Assembly (NCBI RefSeq): GCF_025602895.1
Contig: NW_026516217.1
Location: forward strand, 744,001 to 808,000
Length of the DNA stretch: 64,000 nt
Source of the DNA: Polychytrium aggregatum
Lineage: Eukaryota > Chytridiomycota > Chytridiomycetes > Polychytriales
Direction of reading: 5' to 3'
The position numbers were made by a program, and so were the translations under genes. Each line of letters starts with the position of its first letter. Positions within the stretch are counted from its first letter, which is position 1. The notes under the pieces are model-generated. The model made no database searches. It was not told the origin of the DNA and saw only the letters and a program-made list of their open reading frames with translations. Of the stretch, positions 34,210 through 46,415 are shown piece by piece.

Positions 34210-37200
34210 TCAGTGGCGGCCGGTGCGGGTGAAGATGCGAACATCGGGATACTCCTCGTCCTTGAGCTCGGTCTCCGCCGCCGTGGGCTGGTCGAGATAG
34301 GACACCCGATCCAAGTGGAAGAGACTCTTCCTGACGACCAGCTCGGGCGAGGGACACGGCGTCGGGTAGATCGAGCGAGTGTTGGTGTTGTCGACCCTGA
34401 AGGACAGGTCCATCAGCATCCGCATGAACGCAAGCAGGGCGTGGTTATCGGGCGATGGGTTGCGCCAGATGACCGTCCTGAACTTTTCACGGGTATCCAA
34501 CATGATGATCCAGCCAACGGAATTGGCGATCTCGAAGACACGCTTCTCGGTGATGACACTGTGAGTGAGTGAGTGAGTGAGTGAGTGAGTGAGTGAGTGA
34601 GTGAGTGAGTGAGTGAGTGAGTGAGTGAGTGAGTGAGTGAGCGAGTGAGTGAGTGAGGGGTGATTGCGATGGCCAACGATGTCCGCCATCAAACATGTCA
34701 ATATGCAACCCACTCAATGCCAAGCACAGCATCGACTGACACCCACACCCACTCACACTCCACTCCACTCCACGCACTCCTCACCTGTGCTCCGAGTCGC
34801 TGATGTGGAACACAAACTTGGACAGCGCCTCCTCCGAGCTGACAATCTCGGCAATCACCTTGGCAACATGGTCGACGGGATCCATGGTCCAAGTGACGGG
34901 ACTGGCGTTTGCCGGGCAAATGCCGAGCTTGATGCATCCCTCGATGTATCGCCAGATATAGTCGTCTGTGTTGCACACTGGAGGATGGAGTGAACAGGGT
35001 GAGAAACAGTGTCGGTCGATGGATGGGTATCGCTCGACACACAAGATCATCGACTCATGGCCAAGTCGAGGGAACGAAGGACGGAATCTCCACCACACCA
35101 CCACACCACCACACCACCACACCACCACACCACCACATCACACATCACAATACCACCACGGCTCACCTCCGTATCCGCTGTCGCCAGCAATCATCGCTGG
35201 CCGAATGATGGTTGCAGGCACTCCCCTCGATCGTGCCTTGTTGATCAGCTGCTCAGAGACCCACTTGGTCTGCGAGTAGCCGCCCGACAGGTTCCAGTTG
35301 GAGTACATTTTCTCCTCGAGCGGCTTGTCGGAGCCCTTGGCCATGGCAATCGTCCCGATGGTCGAGATGTAGTGCACCACCTTGAGATGGTGCGTCGTGG
35401 CCAGCTGCAGCACCGTCACCGTGCTGAGGACGTTTGTTGCCTTGAGCTCGTTGTAGTTGTAGAGCCAGTGCACCTCGGCGGCGTTGTGCACAATCATGTC
35501 GGTCTCTTCGCAAATCTCCTTCCATCGCTCGTCCGAGAGTGCCCATCGCTCCTTGGAAACGTCGCCGCGCAGACCAACCCACCGGTCTCGCACGTCATAC
35601 CACGGATCGTTCTTGTTCCGCGATGCAATCACCAGCCTCGAGGCGTTGGAGTAGGTGCGGAGGAAGGCCAGTTTCTCGGTCTCGGTTCGTGCCAGGCAGT
35701 AGATCTTGGCTCGAGGGAACTTGTGTGCCAGCTCAAAGATCAGGAATGCTCCGAGGAAGCTGGTTGCACCCGTCAGGACGATGCCGCGGACCTCCTTGGG
35801 ATAGACAAACGGAGGGAAACCCTCGGCCGTCACACTCGCATCGTCGAGCTTGGCAGCCTCGGCAGCCAGATCGATTGTCGGCGGAATCACCAGCTTGTCG
35901 TCGAGAATGTCGACGACCAGCTGGGCGACATCCTTGGGACTCATGCTGTTCGACAGCAGGATCATTGGCGAGATCTCGACACCGTACTCCTCCCTGAGGG
36001 CGAGGGCCAGGCGACTGATGCTCAGCGAGTCAAAGCCGACACCGCCAATGTAAAAGTTGCGGCCGTAGAGACCGGGGTTGTCCAGGATCTGGCTGCTGAA
36101 CTCGGAGATCTTGAAGGCAATCTTGGTCAAGAACGTTCTGGTGACGATGAGAGCCGGGTACTGGACCGCCTGGCTGTACTGCTCGACGTTCTCGGCGATG
36201 CGCTTGAGCTTCTTGAGATCGACCTTGCCCGAGTCGTTGAAGGGGAATGCGTCGAGCTTGAGGCAGTTGTGGACGGGGACCTTGGAGACGTTCAACAGCA
36301 AGAACATGTCCTCGACGACTCGGATGATATCGGCCGAGGTCAGTTCGGGGTTGTATCCTCCCTGAGGGATGTAGAACAAGATGATCTTCCTCTCGGAGGT
36401 GTGGATGAAGTAGCAATCGACGATGGCTTGTTGCAGGTACTTGTGGACAAGCTCCCTGAGGTAGTTCAAGTCGACATAGACACCGTTGATCTTGATCTTC
36501 TGGTCGAATCTGGAGGGTGAGGTGTGAGGTGTGAGGTGTGAGGTGTGAGGTGTGAGGTGTGAGGTGTGAGGTGTGAGGTGTGAGAATGAAAGCGATAAGT
36601 ATCCAGCGAGCAAATGGATCGGAACCAAGAGTGTGGATGGCAGTTCTCATGGATCAAGCACACAATAGTCTCCAGACTCACCTTCCAACAACACTGAACT
36701 CCTTGTCGCTGACCATCTCGACCCAGTCCATGGTGCAGACTCGGGGCGAGCCATCCACGAGGAAGCCGAAAGTCGACAGCTTGTCGTTGGGATCGGCGTT
36801 GACAAAGCTCGGATGGTCCTTGGCAGGATGGTCGAGATCGACGGCAAAGACCAGGATTCCGCTGTTGGAGTACCGTGGATCGATAATCTCGCCTTTCTCG
36901 TCGAAGAGGAGGCATCGCACCCCAGGTTTGGCCAGCTTGTAGACCAATTTCTCTGGGATTTCGCTTTCTGGAGGAATATGCATATATGATAGTGCTCCAA
37001 TTACTCCTGTCTGGTAATGTGAAAATGGTCAGTAATCCCAGCATAGTGGCGAATCACATCGATGTTATGAACCATACCTCACTCGATCCGTAGCCCGACT
37101 GAATTTCGGCACTTGGGAATCTCTCCCTCGTCATGTGGACGACACTCATGGGGATGTGCTCTGAGCCCAATAGGACTTTCTTTGTTTTAGTCCATTTAAC

Positions 37201-38819
37201 TCCTGAGTTCAATGAAGTAGCGGTGTTGATAACGAGTTTCATGAACGAAGGGGTCTGTGAGAAATGGTTTTCTTTAATAGGTGGATAGCACGGGGTCAGA
37301 GAAGACTTTGAGCCTGGTACTTACCAGGTAGACATAGTTCACGCCGTCATCCATTATTTGAGCGACATTCTTTGCTTTCTCAACTGCGTGGAATGTCGGC
37401 TTTGGAATCCACACAGATCCTCCAAGATTCAGAACGCAAGGAAGTGAGCCGAATGTGGCCACAAAGGATGGAGCCTAAAAATCATCAATGTCAGTATACC
37501 CAGCATTGCCCAAGTATCAATTCGATATTCGATGTCAAGCATAATTACCTGCAATAGCCCAACGCTACTCTTCAGCATACCAACTGATGTTCGACCAGTG
37601 ACTGCGCCATTGTGCGCAAACTGGAACCTGCAACAATCACCATCAAACACAGAAGGATTCAGTCAACGAGTGGTGATGCGATCACTTTTGTGAATGGGAA
37701 CAAGCATCAGGTAGACACAGGATCAGAATTCACAGCATCAGAATCCACAGCATCAGAAACCACAGTAGAACTCACGACTTGGGGATGCCTGTGGGAGCGA
37801 CGAGGAGCCAGGATGCAGGACGAAGGAGTCGGGTTGTGGGTTGGATATGCATCGTCAGTATATCACTTTCCACATTCACCACACTCACCATCTTACTCTA
37901 TCCACCATTGCACCATCTGCTTTGCTGCTGGACCATCACGCTCAACCATTCCACATACCCGTTGTTCCAGAGGTGCACTGGATGGTGACATAATCATCAA
38001 GGGGTTCACAGACTTCGAGAGACGGGGATGGGATGTTGTCCAGCACAGGGAACGTGGTGGCATCGACCAGCGTCACTCCAATGGTGCGGCCAGGCTTGCT
38101 GTGGTGGTAGAGGATGTACTTGATGAAGTATCTGTTTCGATTGGAGTCAAGGTCGAGTCAGGTTGAGCACAGAGGTCTCTGGGATGTCAATCACCTGAGA
38201 CACATGTGAGACGAGCACAAGGACAAACCTCTCGCACAGAGTCTTGCGAACAGCGGCAGGGAAATTGAGAGCGAGGTTGAGTGTTTTCCTGGATGGCAAC
38301 AAGGGACAGATGAGACTCGATCCTGGTCATGGCAGGGACAATTCCCAGTCATATCATGCACAGGCAGGCCAGACCAGACCAGACCAGACCAGACCAGACC
38401 AGACCAGACCAGACCAGACCAGACCAGACCAGAGATACTCACTTGCCAAGCATCCACACAGCAAACGAGTAGATCACCCAGCTGGCTTCGGCCTCGCAGA
38501 AGGTGCCGATGACCTCGTGGTCGTCGTCGTTCCAGCCAGGGAGAGCCTTGAGAGCCTGGGCGACCGAATACGCCTGCTTCCACACACGGAGATAGCTGAG
38601 TCGCTCCGAGGCGCCGCTCTCGTAGGTGTTGATCAGGAGGGCATCGGGTTCGTCGCGGGCAGTGTTGATGAGACACTCGACGGGATGGAGCCAGGGGCCA
38701 AAGGGATCGGGCGGAGAAGGGAAGGTTGGCTGCTGGGAGACAGGAGTCTGCGAGGAGACATCTCGGTCGTCGACCGGGTCTGCGGACCCTCCAAAACAAC
38801 AGGAGATGGCCCTGAGCAT
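34210..38819 (-). CDS. NRPS-like carboxylate reductase B (adenylation-thiolation-reductase)
   Basis: Paralogue of reductase A, in the opposite orientation. ATG chosen at 38819 (MLRAISCCFGGSADPVDD), because it is in frame with the shared segment DRDVSSQTPVSQQPTF; the first 15 or so residues differ from A. Stop at 34210. Key motifs: IQSGYGSSE, GVGFDSLSISRLALAL (phosphopantetheine Ser), GIVLTGATSFLGAFLIFEL, TIAMAKGSDKPLEEKM, YSQTKWVSEQLINKA, ending DVRIFTRTGRH. All domains intact, about 1,150 residues. In the non-duplicated half A and B differ at many positions (for example ALNLGG against VLNLGG, TPLDVAQLVIDL against SPKDVAQLVVDI), so they are old paralogues with a recently homogenised 5' half. 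Confidence 0.85.
34561..34657. repeat. (GTGA)n microsatellite in a reductase B intron
   Basis: About 24 units between the exons FVFHISDSEH and VITEKRVFEI, adjoining the splice acceptor directly. Confidence 0.92.
35090..35146. repeat. (CACCACAC)n repeat in a reductase B intron
   Basis: About seven units on the plus strand; same unit and same intron position as the 32736-32797 tract of reductase A, so it predates the split of the paralogues. Confidence 0.88.
36512..36586. repeat. (GGTGTGA)n repeat in a reductase B intron
   Basis: About ten units of GGTGTGA immediately downstream of exon start RFDQKIKINGVY (minus strand). Confidence 0.9.
37480..38775 (-). repeat. Long inverted repeat, right arm
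   Basis: Reverse-orientation partner of 29160-30461, containing the 5' exons and introns of reductase B. Includes the ACCAG microsatellite (38367-38432). Confidence 0.92.
38367..38432. repeat. (ACCAG)n microsatellite in reductase B intron 1
   Basis: About thirteen units; same tract as 29526-29573 on the other strand but longer. Confidence 0.9.
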
Positions 38820-39885
38820 GCCGGGGTTGGGATGGAAGCGACAAAGGTGCCGATACCAAAGCCAGATGAGGGCAGGAGAGCGAGGAGGGAGCCGAAAGAG
38901 CGAAACGAGACAACGATGACGAGGGGAAAGGGCGAGGGGAGCGCCTTTTGTCGGTCTGGGCAGCCAGGAGACGGCGGCTTGGTCTGGCTGCTTGCCATAT
39001 TGCATTGAGCGAATGCTCTTACTTTCTCTCGAGCTGCTGAGTCTGCCAGCGTGACCGGCTCTGTGCTCGGGCGGTGGGTCTGGCTGGCTGCCCCTCGATG
39101 CTGTGCTGTTGCCTCGCCCAGCAAGCTGCTTGCAAATCCACTGTTCGGTCAGCGAACAGTTCACTCGGTGGGAACACAGGTGAGTTTGACACTCGTATAT
39201 CTCTGTTTGTGTCTGGCTGGGGATATTCATTGTCACCCACCAACAGCACAAATCGCACCACAGCACAAATCGCCCCCTCACCCAGACGAAGAATAATCTG
39301 TCCGCAGACCAGGGACAGGCTCGATTTGGTCTCTTGGACAGAGGTTGCTGATGATCTCGGACACCAGCTCTGACTGGGTCGTCCCCCAACAGCACATCTT
39401 GTGGGCATCATCGAACACACAAGTGAGACGAGCCGCTTGCTCAAGTGCAATCTTGCAATCGTTGTTCGTCGTTGGTTGGGAGCACGGTCTGGAGATTCAC
39501 TATCCCTCCGAACAGTGCTGTCTCGCAAGATCACCGAGCGAGCGCTGCTGTCGCCGATGCTGATCCGAAGGCTTGGCGCAATAGACACCGCCCCATCGTG
39601 GATTCTGGTCCGAGCGATACAGGCCAAGCCAGATCTTCAGCCCGGATACACTCATCAAGGGCCACCAGCTCTCCAGTGTTCCAGCACATCAAGGCGGCGC
39701 TCAGTCCTGAGTCCCCTGCGTTTTTACGCAGTCGTTGACGACCTTCCCAAGCTCCTGAAGCGAGAGCACAGAACAACCCTGGTAACTTGGATGATCATGT
39801 GTATTCAGGATCGAAAGGCGCGTGCTGCAGATGATATTGTGAACACCATGAGTCTCGGAATATTGACTGTTGCAGTTGTGACATC
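38820..39885. other. Upstream region of reductase B
   Basis: About 1.07 kb between the ATG of reductase B and the stop of the WD40 gene. Long open frames exist on both strands but show no domain or splice logic. No gene supported. Confidence 0.35.
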
Positions 39886-42800
39886 TCAGTTTCGAAACGA
39901 CTGCTTCAGTTGCTGGCAAATATTTGATTCCGGGTTGAGTCGCGTCAAGATTGATATCATTCCCGATGACAGCCCCACAGCCAAAAAGTCCTCATCTGCG
40001 ATATCCGGGGGTGGAGAGCGGTTAACACACGGCTGAGAGCGTAAAAATAGTTTCAAACGCATCACTGTGTCGCTTGCTATGATTAGAGCACTTCCATCCC
40101 AAGATGGCGTCGGTCGTGCGCATTCATTCTGTTGAACCTCGAGGTGTTTGCGACATTACACACCTGGCGAGAGCGCCATCGCGCAGACACTGGCTTGGAA
40201 GGTAAGCGACTCCTCCTGGACGACTTTGCCGATCTTTGGATCGAATACCTGAATCTGACGCAGCCAATAAAACAGGCCATCAATATCTGTCTTTGGCAGA
40301 CCACACTCGCTCATGCCATAGGTGTGCTTCGCCTACCACTCCGTTGGATCCGCCAGTGAGAAGGACATTGCGAGTCTTCATCCAAACGGCACAGTATGTG
40401 CCATAGTTGTCTTCTTCGCTCAATCCAAGGATATTGTCTGATCAAGTGTTCATCAGTTGACCGGGTCACACCGGGAGCGGGGCAGGCGGCAGCATCCACC
40501 GGATGAGAAAACTGATCGAGCAGAACTGCAGCCTCGAGCCCCTAAAGTCCCAACCACACTTCAGCCAGTTCGGCGCAAGTGAGAGCGAGGACATGCTGCT
40601 GCCGTTTCAAAGTGGCGTCGATGACACTTACTTTCGCCCACCACCGTATACGACGGAGGGAACTCAATTATTCGTTGGGGAGACACCTCTGCTTCGACGG
40701 AAGACTTGGCCTTTGCAGCCGATGATCTCTCTCTTCTGGTCGCAGGCTTTGCATTTTTTCGCTCAGGCGTAGTTTCTCCAGGAGGAGACTTGACCTCTCC
40801 GACGGAGGACTTGAACATCCGGATATCGAATATTTTGGTTTCATAGTTGGTCGCCGCGCTGTACACAAACGACGCACATGGACTGTACACAGGCGCTTCT
40901 GAGTATGGAATCTCGATTGCCAGCAGCTGTAGCAGCTCCAAGCACATATGCACCGAAGGCATACCTGAAGCCGACGGTATTGACGTCCAGCTGACCCGTG
41001 AATGCCTCCATGACGATAGCGAGCTTGTGATCCGTGTCGAGGATCCGCAGCTTGTGTTGGCCCACTGCATGATTAGAATCACTGGTTCCTACAGCAAGCA
41101 GCCGCCCTGGAAATGACCTGTGTTAGCTGTACATTGATATCCCATCTAAAAGGAGCAAGACGCTCGTCTAAGAGTGTCACATCTACCCCGAATAATCCCC
41201 CCTCTCCCAGTTTGCACCATATATTACACAATGCGACGTACCCTCGCTTGACATGCTCATTGACGAAACGTCCGCGTCAAGAAGAACGTACGCATGATCT
41301 TTGTTGTCAGAGCCCCAGCACTTGATCTGGCGATGGAGTCAAAGTGCTCTGTGTGAGCGCAAGCGATCAAATGGCTGATGGTGCTATGTCGTCCATCACA
41401 TTCGATAGAACCCGCTCTGTTGCATGCCCGTTACCTTTGCTGGAGTGCATGATTCCTTTGACTCGCCTCGTACTGCGCTATATCCAGCAAACAGGAGGCC
41501 GGAGCTTGCAGCACAGCCAAAAAGCAGATCGGTGACCGCCGATCCAGTGGAACTGTTGCCAAGATATGCATTAGTCAAATGCGTAACATTGCGAGAATAC
41601 GAATGGGACTCGAATCCGCCATGGCTCCTCAACATCAACATCAACATCAACATTCTCTGCTCAGTGACGTGCTTGCTCAGTTGAATATAGTGCCACGGCC
41701 AAATGCATTTGTTTGAGGATACCGTGCGAGGCTCTGACTCCCACTCAAACTTACGATGGGCTATGACGACACTGCTTGGTGAATGAGGTCATTGTGCCGT
41801 CTGTCGGAGATAACACATAGAGTCCCCCGAGTTGAGTGCCCACGGCCAACAGCGGCCTGTTGAGACTGTCGACTTCGTTGGCAGCTAGCCGGACGATACT
41901 GGGCTCGATGCCTTGGTGGCTGGTTGCTGTGAATCCGAGAGACAGACGATAAGACGGAGAGCTTCTGAATTGGACCACGGCCCAGACGCAGCCCAGCTAG
42001 AGACTCGCACATCTCTGTGCGCCCACGTAGAATCGGGAGCTGGAGATTCTTTCGCATGAGGATGCCATTGTCACGGTCGACAGCCATGTGCGGCCCTCGT
42101 AGCCCAAACCTACCTGGCAACTTCCAAGAATTGGTGTTTGTCCGTCTTTCGGTATCCCAAACCATGACCCGAGGGTCATTCTGCGATGTGCTGATGACAT
42201 ATCGCGAGTTGTGCGCAAACAATAGGTCCGATATCGTTGCGTAGGGTTCTAGAGGGCACGCATGGGTTGTCAGAGAGGCTTTTGGCGGCTCAATGCGAGC
42301 AGCTTGCGAGGATGCGCGCTCGAGAAATCACACTCGCTGGCCCGAACAGTCGTCAGATGGGCATTCGCTCGGGCAGCCGCGCCATTAACGCCCTGCCCAG
42401 ACTCACTTGGATTTATGGAGTTTGGCTCCTGAATCTCGGTATAGTGTCCTCCAAGTGGGTATCTTTGGCCTGGGCACGTCAAGGATGCAATGTTTGTAGG
42501 TCATTCAGCGTGCAAGTTCTTGGAGCGACCACCGATCGGGTTGCTTATGTGCCAATCTTGGCTGCTCGTGTGGCGGGAGGAGGGCCACATGCTGATGGAA
42601 AACCTAATTGTTGGACCGCCAGATTTCTTGCACGCCCCCTTCCTTCACTGGCTCATAATTGCAGCTGCAGGGTCGTGCTCAACTAGTTCCCGTGAAGACA
42701 GTACCTCGACTGATGTTTCCAAAAATGATATTTTCCGAATCGCTGGAAAGGTGGCCAATCACCAATCGAAGCGGTTGATCCGGATCCGTCGAGAACTTGA

Positions 42801-43471
42801 TATCGGTGACGCTATCATCGGACCCTCTGAACTCAACAAGGTGCCTCCACGTTTTGAACTCGTGGCTAACCCTCTGTACAAACGAAGATCATAGGATATC
42901 GTGAGTGCTTGAGATACTTGCTCATAGGTTCCGTATCCTCCGGTCAACTTGTCAGGGGCTTCGGCAGTAATCGCGGTGGCCCCGCTTGATCGGCGGGTGC
43001 TGGCTTGTGCCTTGGTGCCCCCCCCCACCAACACGTACCTGACGTAGCAAGCTCGACTGCACATAGGAAAGGCAGGACTCGGCCTGCCTCATGACGGACA
43101 GAGCACCCTTGTTGTACATGAGTCTGTGGTGCTGTTGTATCATGTCTGTGGAGACAAAGTGTTGTCAAGAATGGCTGCATGTGTGTATATGGCTGGAAGG
43201 AGACAACGAGCGTGTCTCGGCCAGCACTCAGTGCAATACCATCAAAATATGATGCGATGCGACGCGATGCAGAGAACATCGACACAAGCAGCAAGAACAC
43301 TGACCGACTACAGGGACAGGCACTGTGGGAGTTGGGGTTTGATCCATATCAAGGGTGAAGGCCGATTCTTTGTCAGGGGTATCGTCATGGACATCATAAA
43401 TCAAAACCTCGGGTATATCGATTGGAAATGGCTCCGTGGCTCCCTGGCGGCCAAGCAAAACGGATGGTGGT
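39886..43471 (-). CDS. WD40-repeat protein exons
   Basis: Beta-propeller protein of unknown partner. Read from the 5' side: PFPIDIPEVLIYDVHDDTPD (43400-43430), HRLMYNKGALSVMRQAESCL (about 43065-43125), VSHEFKTWRHLVEFRGSDD with SVTDIKFSTDP (42730-42880), ISDLLFAHNSRYVISTSQND then PRVMVWDTERR (42130-42230), NRPLLAVGTQLGGLYVLSP, GSAVTDLLFGCAASSGLLFA, QHKLRILDTDHKLAIVMEAF, YGTYCAVWMKTRNVLLTGGS, and a last pair VCAMALSP / DEDFLAVGLSSGMISILTR, stop at 39886. Short exons join in phase, so expression as a spliced gene is likely. No own start codon is evident; the SIM/Ser-Pro exon just upstream is probably its first exon (possible donor GTACTT near 43636, acceptor GCTCAG near 43472). Confidence 0.6.
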
Positions 43472-43475
43472 AAGG

Positions 43476-45473
43476 CTATCTGAGCTCTGATACCTGGTTC
43501 GTTAAACTCACTCGCCCTCCCCCGCCCACCGAATACACCTCGGTCAAGAGATAGAACGCATGCCAGAACACAATCGATTCCCAGTAAAGTGCCATAATAT
43601 ATAGATGAGCACTACTAACAGATGTGGGGGAAAGTACTTTCTTGAGCCGGGTTAGAATCGATCGTGATAATTTTGGCACCTTATGGTCGTTCAAGCCGGA
43701 AGTCTCTGATCCGTTAGAACTCGGCGGTAGCAGTAAAGATTGGCAGTCACTGGGGCTCGAGAGGATGGACAGAGGTATATATGATGGCGATGAAAGCGAT
43801 GGCAGCGATGTCACCAGCCGCGGCGGCAACGATGGCAAGGATGATGACGACGTCGAGGGTGGCGACGATGTTGGTGGTAAAGAGGTTGGTGGCGAGGATG
43901 TCGGTGGTGAGGATGCTTGTGGTGACGACGGTGATGGTGGAGACGGCGATGGTGGAGATAAAGACGAAAGGAATACCGGTGACAGTGATAGCGATGGCGA
44001 TAGCGATAGCGATGGCGATGGCGATGGCGATGGCGATGGCGATGGCGATGGTGATGGTGATGGTGATGGTGATGGTGATGGTGATGGTGATGGTGATGGT
44101 GATGGTGATGGTGATGGTGATGGTGATGGTGATGGTGATGGTGATGGTGATGGTGATGGTGATGGTGATGGTGATGGTGATGGTGATGGTGATGGTGATG
44201 GTGATGGTGATGGTGATGGTGATGGTGATGGTGATGGTGATGGTGATGGTGATGAAATCGATGGTGGCGATGGTAGTGACGGTGTCGGCGATGGTGGCGG
44301 AAGGGATTGAAGAGCTGGTAACGGCGGCGACGATAGTGGCGGAAGCGATAGAAACGAATACGGAGGTGGTGGTGGTGATGGCGAAGAAGAGGGTGGCAGA
44401 AGCGACATAAACGAATACGGCGGCGAAGATGGCGACGACGACGGTAATAGTGGCTTTGGTACGGGACTTGCAGAGCCTTCGGGCTGCTCAAGCCGTATAC
44501 GCTTGAAGGGTGGGCTTTGTACGAGATCGATGATTGCAACCGCTGAGTGCAGGCTTGCTGGCAAATCCTCACTTGGATCGTGATAATCGTGATATAATCG
44601 AATCGGGGCAGCAGCGTCGCCAACTTGAGCTGCGGGTATGTGCTCGTTATGGCTGCAGCTTCTCGAGTCCTCTGGATTTCTCAGAGCACCATCGATGCGT
44701 AAGCTGGGCACAGAGCCGATCTGGATGATCTCGAGCTGTTCAGTTGAAGATCCAGTGGCCTGATCACGGCCCTCGCTGACGGCTATGCTCGAAGATGACC
44801 CGGCAACCTGCCCGTTGGAGTAAATGCTGGGCATCTTGCCAGAGATATCATCCGAGAGCGATGGCCAGGACTTGTGCGCTGGCGACTCTCGATCGAGCTC
44901 GCCAAAGCCCCGCTTGCCCTGATGGGTTCGGAGTATATCCAAGGAAGAGCCAAACGGGAAACTGCCTGCATATGGTCTTTGCGAGACGCTTCTGGGAATG
45001 CTGGCCGGTCGGTCTTCAGTCGGAACGCTCGATGACTCTTTGCTCGGTAAATGTTTTGGCGGGGCGCCGGATGAATGGCTCCCAAGTGGGGTTCCATAAA
45101 ATATGGCAGACAGAATGTCCTTGGATGTAATTTCGGATTTGACGTTGAGCTGTTCATGCTGTGGCGAAGCGTCAAGCGGAAAGGACGACGCAGAGCCCGG
45201 GCGCGGGTCTTCGGTTGATATGGAATCGATGCCGACGGACAGCTTCTCGCGCAACCCCTTGACCGCTTGGGCAATAAGCTCACTATTGCTCTTTGGACGT
45301 GCCGTCTCTGTCTTTGGATCGGGCTCATCATCCGATAATGTGAGATCAAACACAGGGGTTGTCTTGCGACTTGGTCTGGAGCGGCGGGCAGATTCGGCGT
45401 TGCTGGGACCGGCTCTGCTCGACGCAAAGCCATCGCTGTCTTTGTCCAAATCAATCACTATGGATTCCCACAT
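43476..45473 (-). CDS. Protein with SUMO-interacting motifs and a long Ser-Pro repeat (likely 5' exon of the WD40 gene)
   Basis: ATG at 45473 ([16 protein letters not shown]); open to 43476. Two SUMO-interacting-motif-like cores sit at the N-terminus: residues 4-10 (SIVIDLD) and 40-50 ([11 protein letters not shown]), each hydrophobic with acidic flank; a third candidate is [12 protein letters not shown] near residue 290. The C-terminal third is Ser/Pro-rich with about 40 SP dipeptides in a row, encoded by a hexanucleotide repeat. The final residues after LTRLKK (about 43636) are probably intron if the WD40 exons are joined. A nuclear, SUMO-linked role is inferred, not shown. Confidence 0.6.
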   Translation of the reverse strand: MWESIVIDLDKDSDGFASSRAGPSNAESARRSRPSRKTTPVFDLTLSDDEPDPKTETARPKSNSELIAQAVKGLREKLSVGIDSISTEDPRPGSASSFPLDASPQHEQLNVKSEITSKDILSAIFYGTPLGSHSSGAPPKHLPSKESSSVPTEDRPASIPRSVSQRPYAGSFPFGSSLDILRTHQGKRGFGELDRESPAHKSWPSLSDDISGKMPSIYSNGQVAGSSSSIAVSEGRDQATGSSTEQLEIIQIGSVPSLRIDGALRNPEDSRSCSHNEHIPAAQVGDAAAPIRLYHDYHDPSEDLPASLHSAVAIIDLVQSPPFKRIRLEQPEGSASPVPKPLLPSSSPSSPPYSFMSLLPPSSSPSPPPPPYSFLSLPPLSSPPLPALQSLPPPSPTPSLPSPPSISSPSPSPSPSPSPSPSPSPSPSPSPSPSPSPSPSPSPSPSPSPSPSPSPSPSPSPSPSPSPSPSPSPSPSPSPSPSPSPSPSLSLSPSLSLSPVFLSSLSPPSPSPPSPSSPQASSPPTSSPPTSLPPTSSPPSTSSSSLPSLPPRLVTSLPSLSSPSYIPLSILSSPSDCQSLLLPPSSNGSETSGLNDHKVPKLSRSILTRLKKVLSPTSVSSAHLYIMALYWESIVFWHAFYLLTEVYSVGGGGRVSLTNQVSELR
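43984..44256. repeat. Hexanucleotide repeat (GATGGT)n / (GATGGC)n
   Basis: About 45 units, first with GGC then pure GGT. In the minus-strand reading frame it encodes (Ser-Pro)n; the other frames give Asp-Gly, Val-Met and poly-His, all open, which explains the spurious antisense frames here. Confidence 0.95.
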
Positions 45474-46415
45474 GAGGGTTGCTTGCGGGCGCTTCCGCAG
45501 GATGCGAAGGGACGTGCTTGCGTTGGTCGGACGCAGACGGGCACGACCAGGAGCGGGGAAGATGGACAGGCCTCCCAAGCCAGATCAGCAACAGAGCTGA
45601 TCATTGTGGCCGAGACGCGGTGTGCGTCCTCGCCCGAGCGAGACCGAATAGCGTGGCCTCTCGCCCAGCACAGCTCTCGGTCCCGCAGACAGAGCGTGTG
45701 GGGCACATCGTCTCATTCCGACAAACAGTGTAGTCGCATCGTATCATGCACCCGGTCAAGTGGGTCGAGTCATTTCCCTGTGTGAGGGAGATGCATGGAG
45801 TGAGTGGGCACGACAGGGACCAACGAGCCGCTGCAGATGCAGTCACTGCAGGTCAGAGCAAGAAGACAGATCTCAAACGAGGGAGGAAGACGCAGGGCAA
45901 AGAGCAATATCGCCGCAAGACCTTGGCGAGCGGATTATATATCAAAGCCGTCCACAAGCCATCCGTGTGTGAAAGTGTCCCGGTTCAATAGGCTCGCAGA
46001 TATAACAGATGAAGACAGCAGAGTCTCAAGGAAGTTGCGAAGACATCAGAGGCCCAGGCAAGTTGGTATAACGCTATATTCAGGAAAACACTGGACACCA
46101 TCCCACTCCCATTTCGGCAGCGTAATATGTGATGTCTAACGATGATCACGGTGCTCTTGGACGCTGAAGTGGATGCAGCCCTGGGCAGACAGTGGATCAA
46201 GGCATGGAATCGCAGTTCCGGTGTGAAGATCGAGGTGATTGGTGTGTCCAAGGCCAAGGAATAGCGACAGCCTTGACTCAAAGTAGGCCGGTCCCGCTTC
46301 ATTTTGGATACGTTGTATTGATTTCAAGGGGTTCATGAATCACAAGAATGTTGACTCGCCAACCAGGCCACATGGCCCGGAATCGGCCACGAATCGGCCA
46401 CTCTGTCGTCCTGGG
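45474..46415. promoter_or_regulatory. Upstream region of the SIM/Ser-Pro gene
   Basis: 942 bp between that gene's ATG and the stop of the haloperoxidase-like gene. No clear TATA box or gene. Confidence 0.35.

Noticed and set aside
41590-41640. Possible tRNA T-arm (GGACTCGAATCC)
   Set aside because: No matching acceptor or D-arm around it, and it lies in a probable intron of the WD40 gene.
43624-44623. Antisense and alternative frames with Asp-Gly, Val-Met and poly-His arrays
   Set aside because: By-products of the hexanucleotide repeat; no coding signal outside the repeat.
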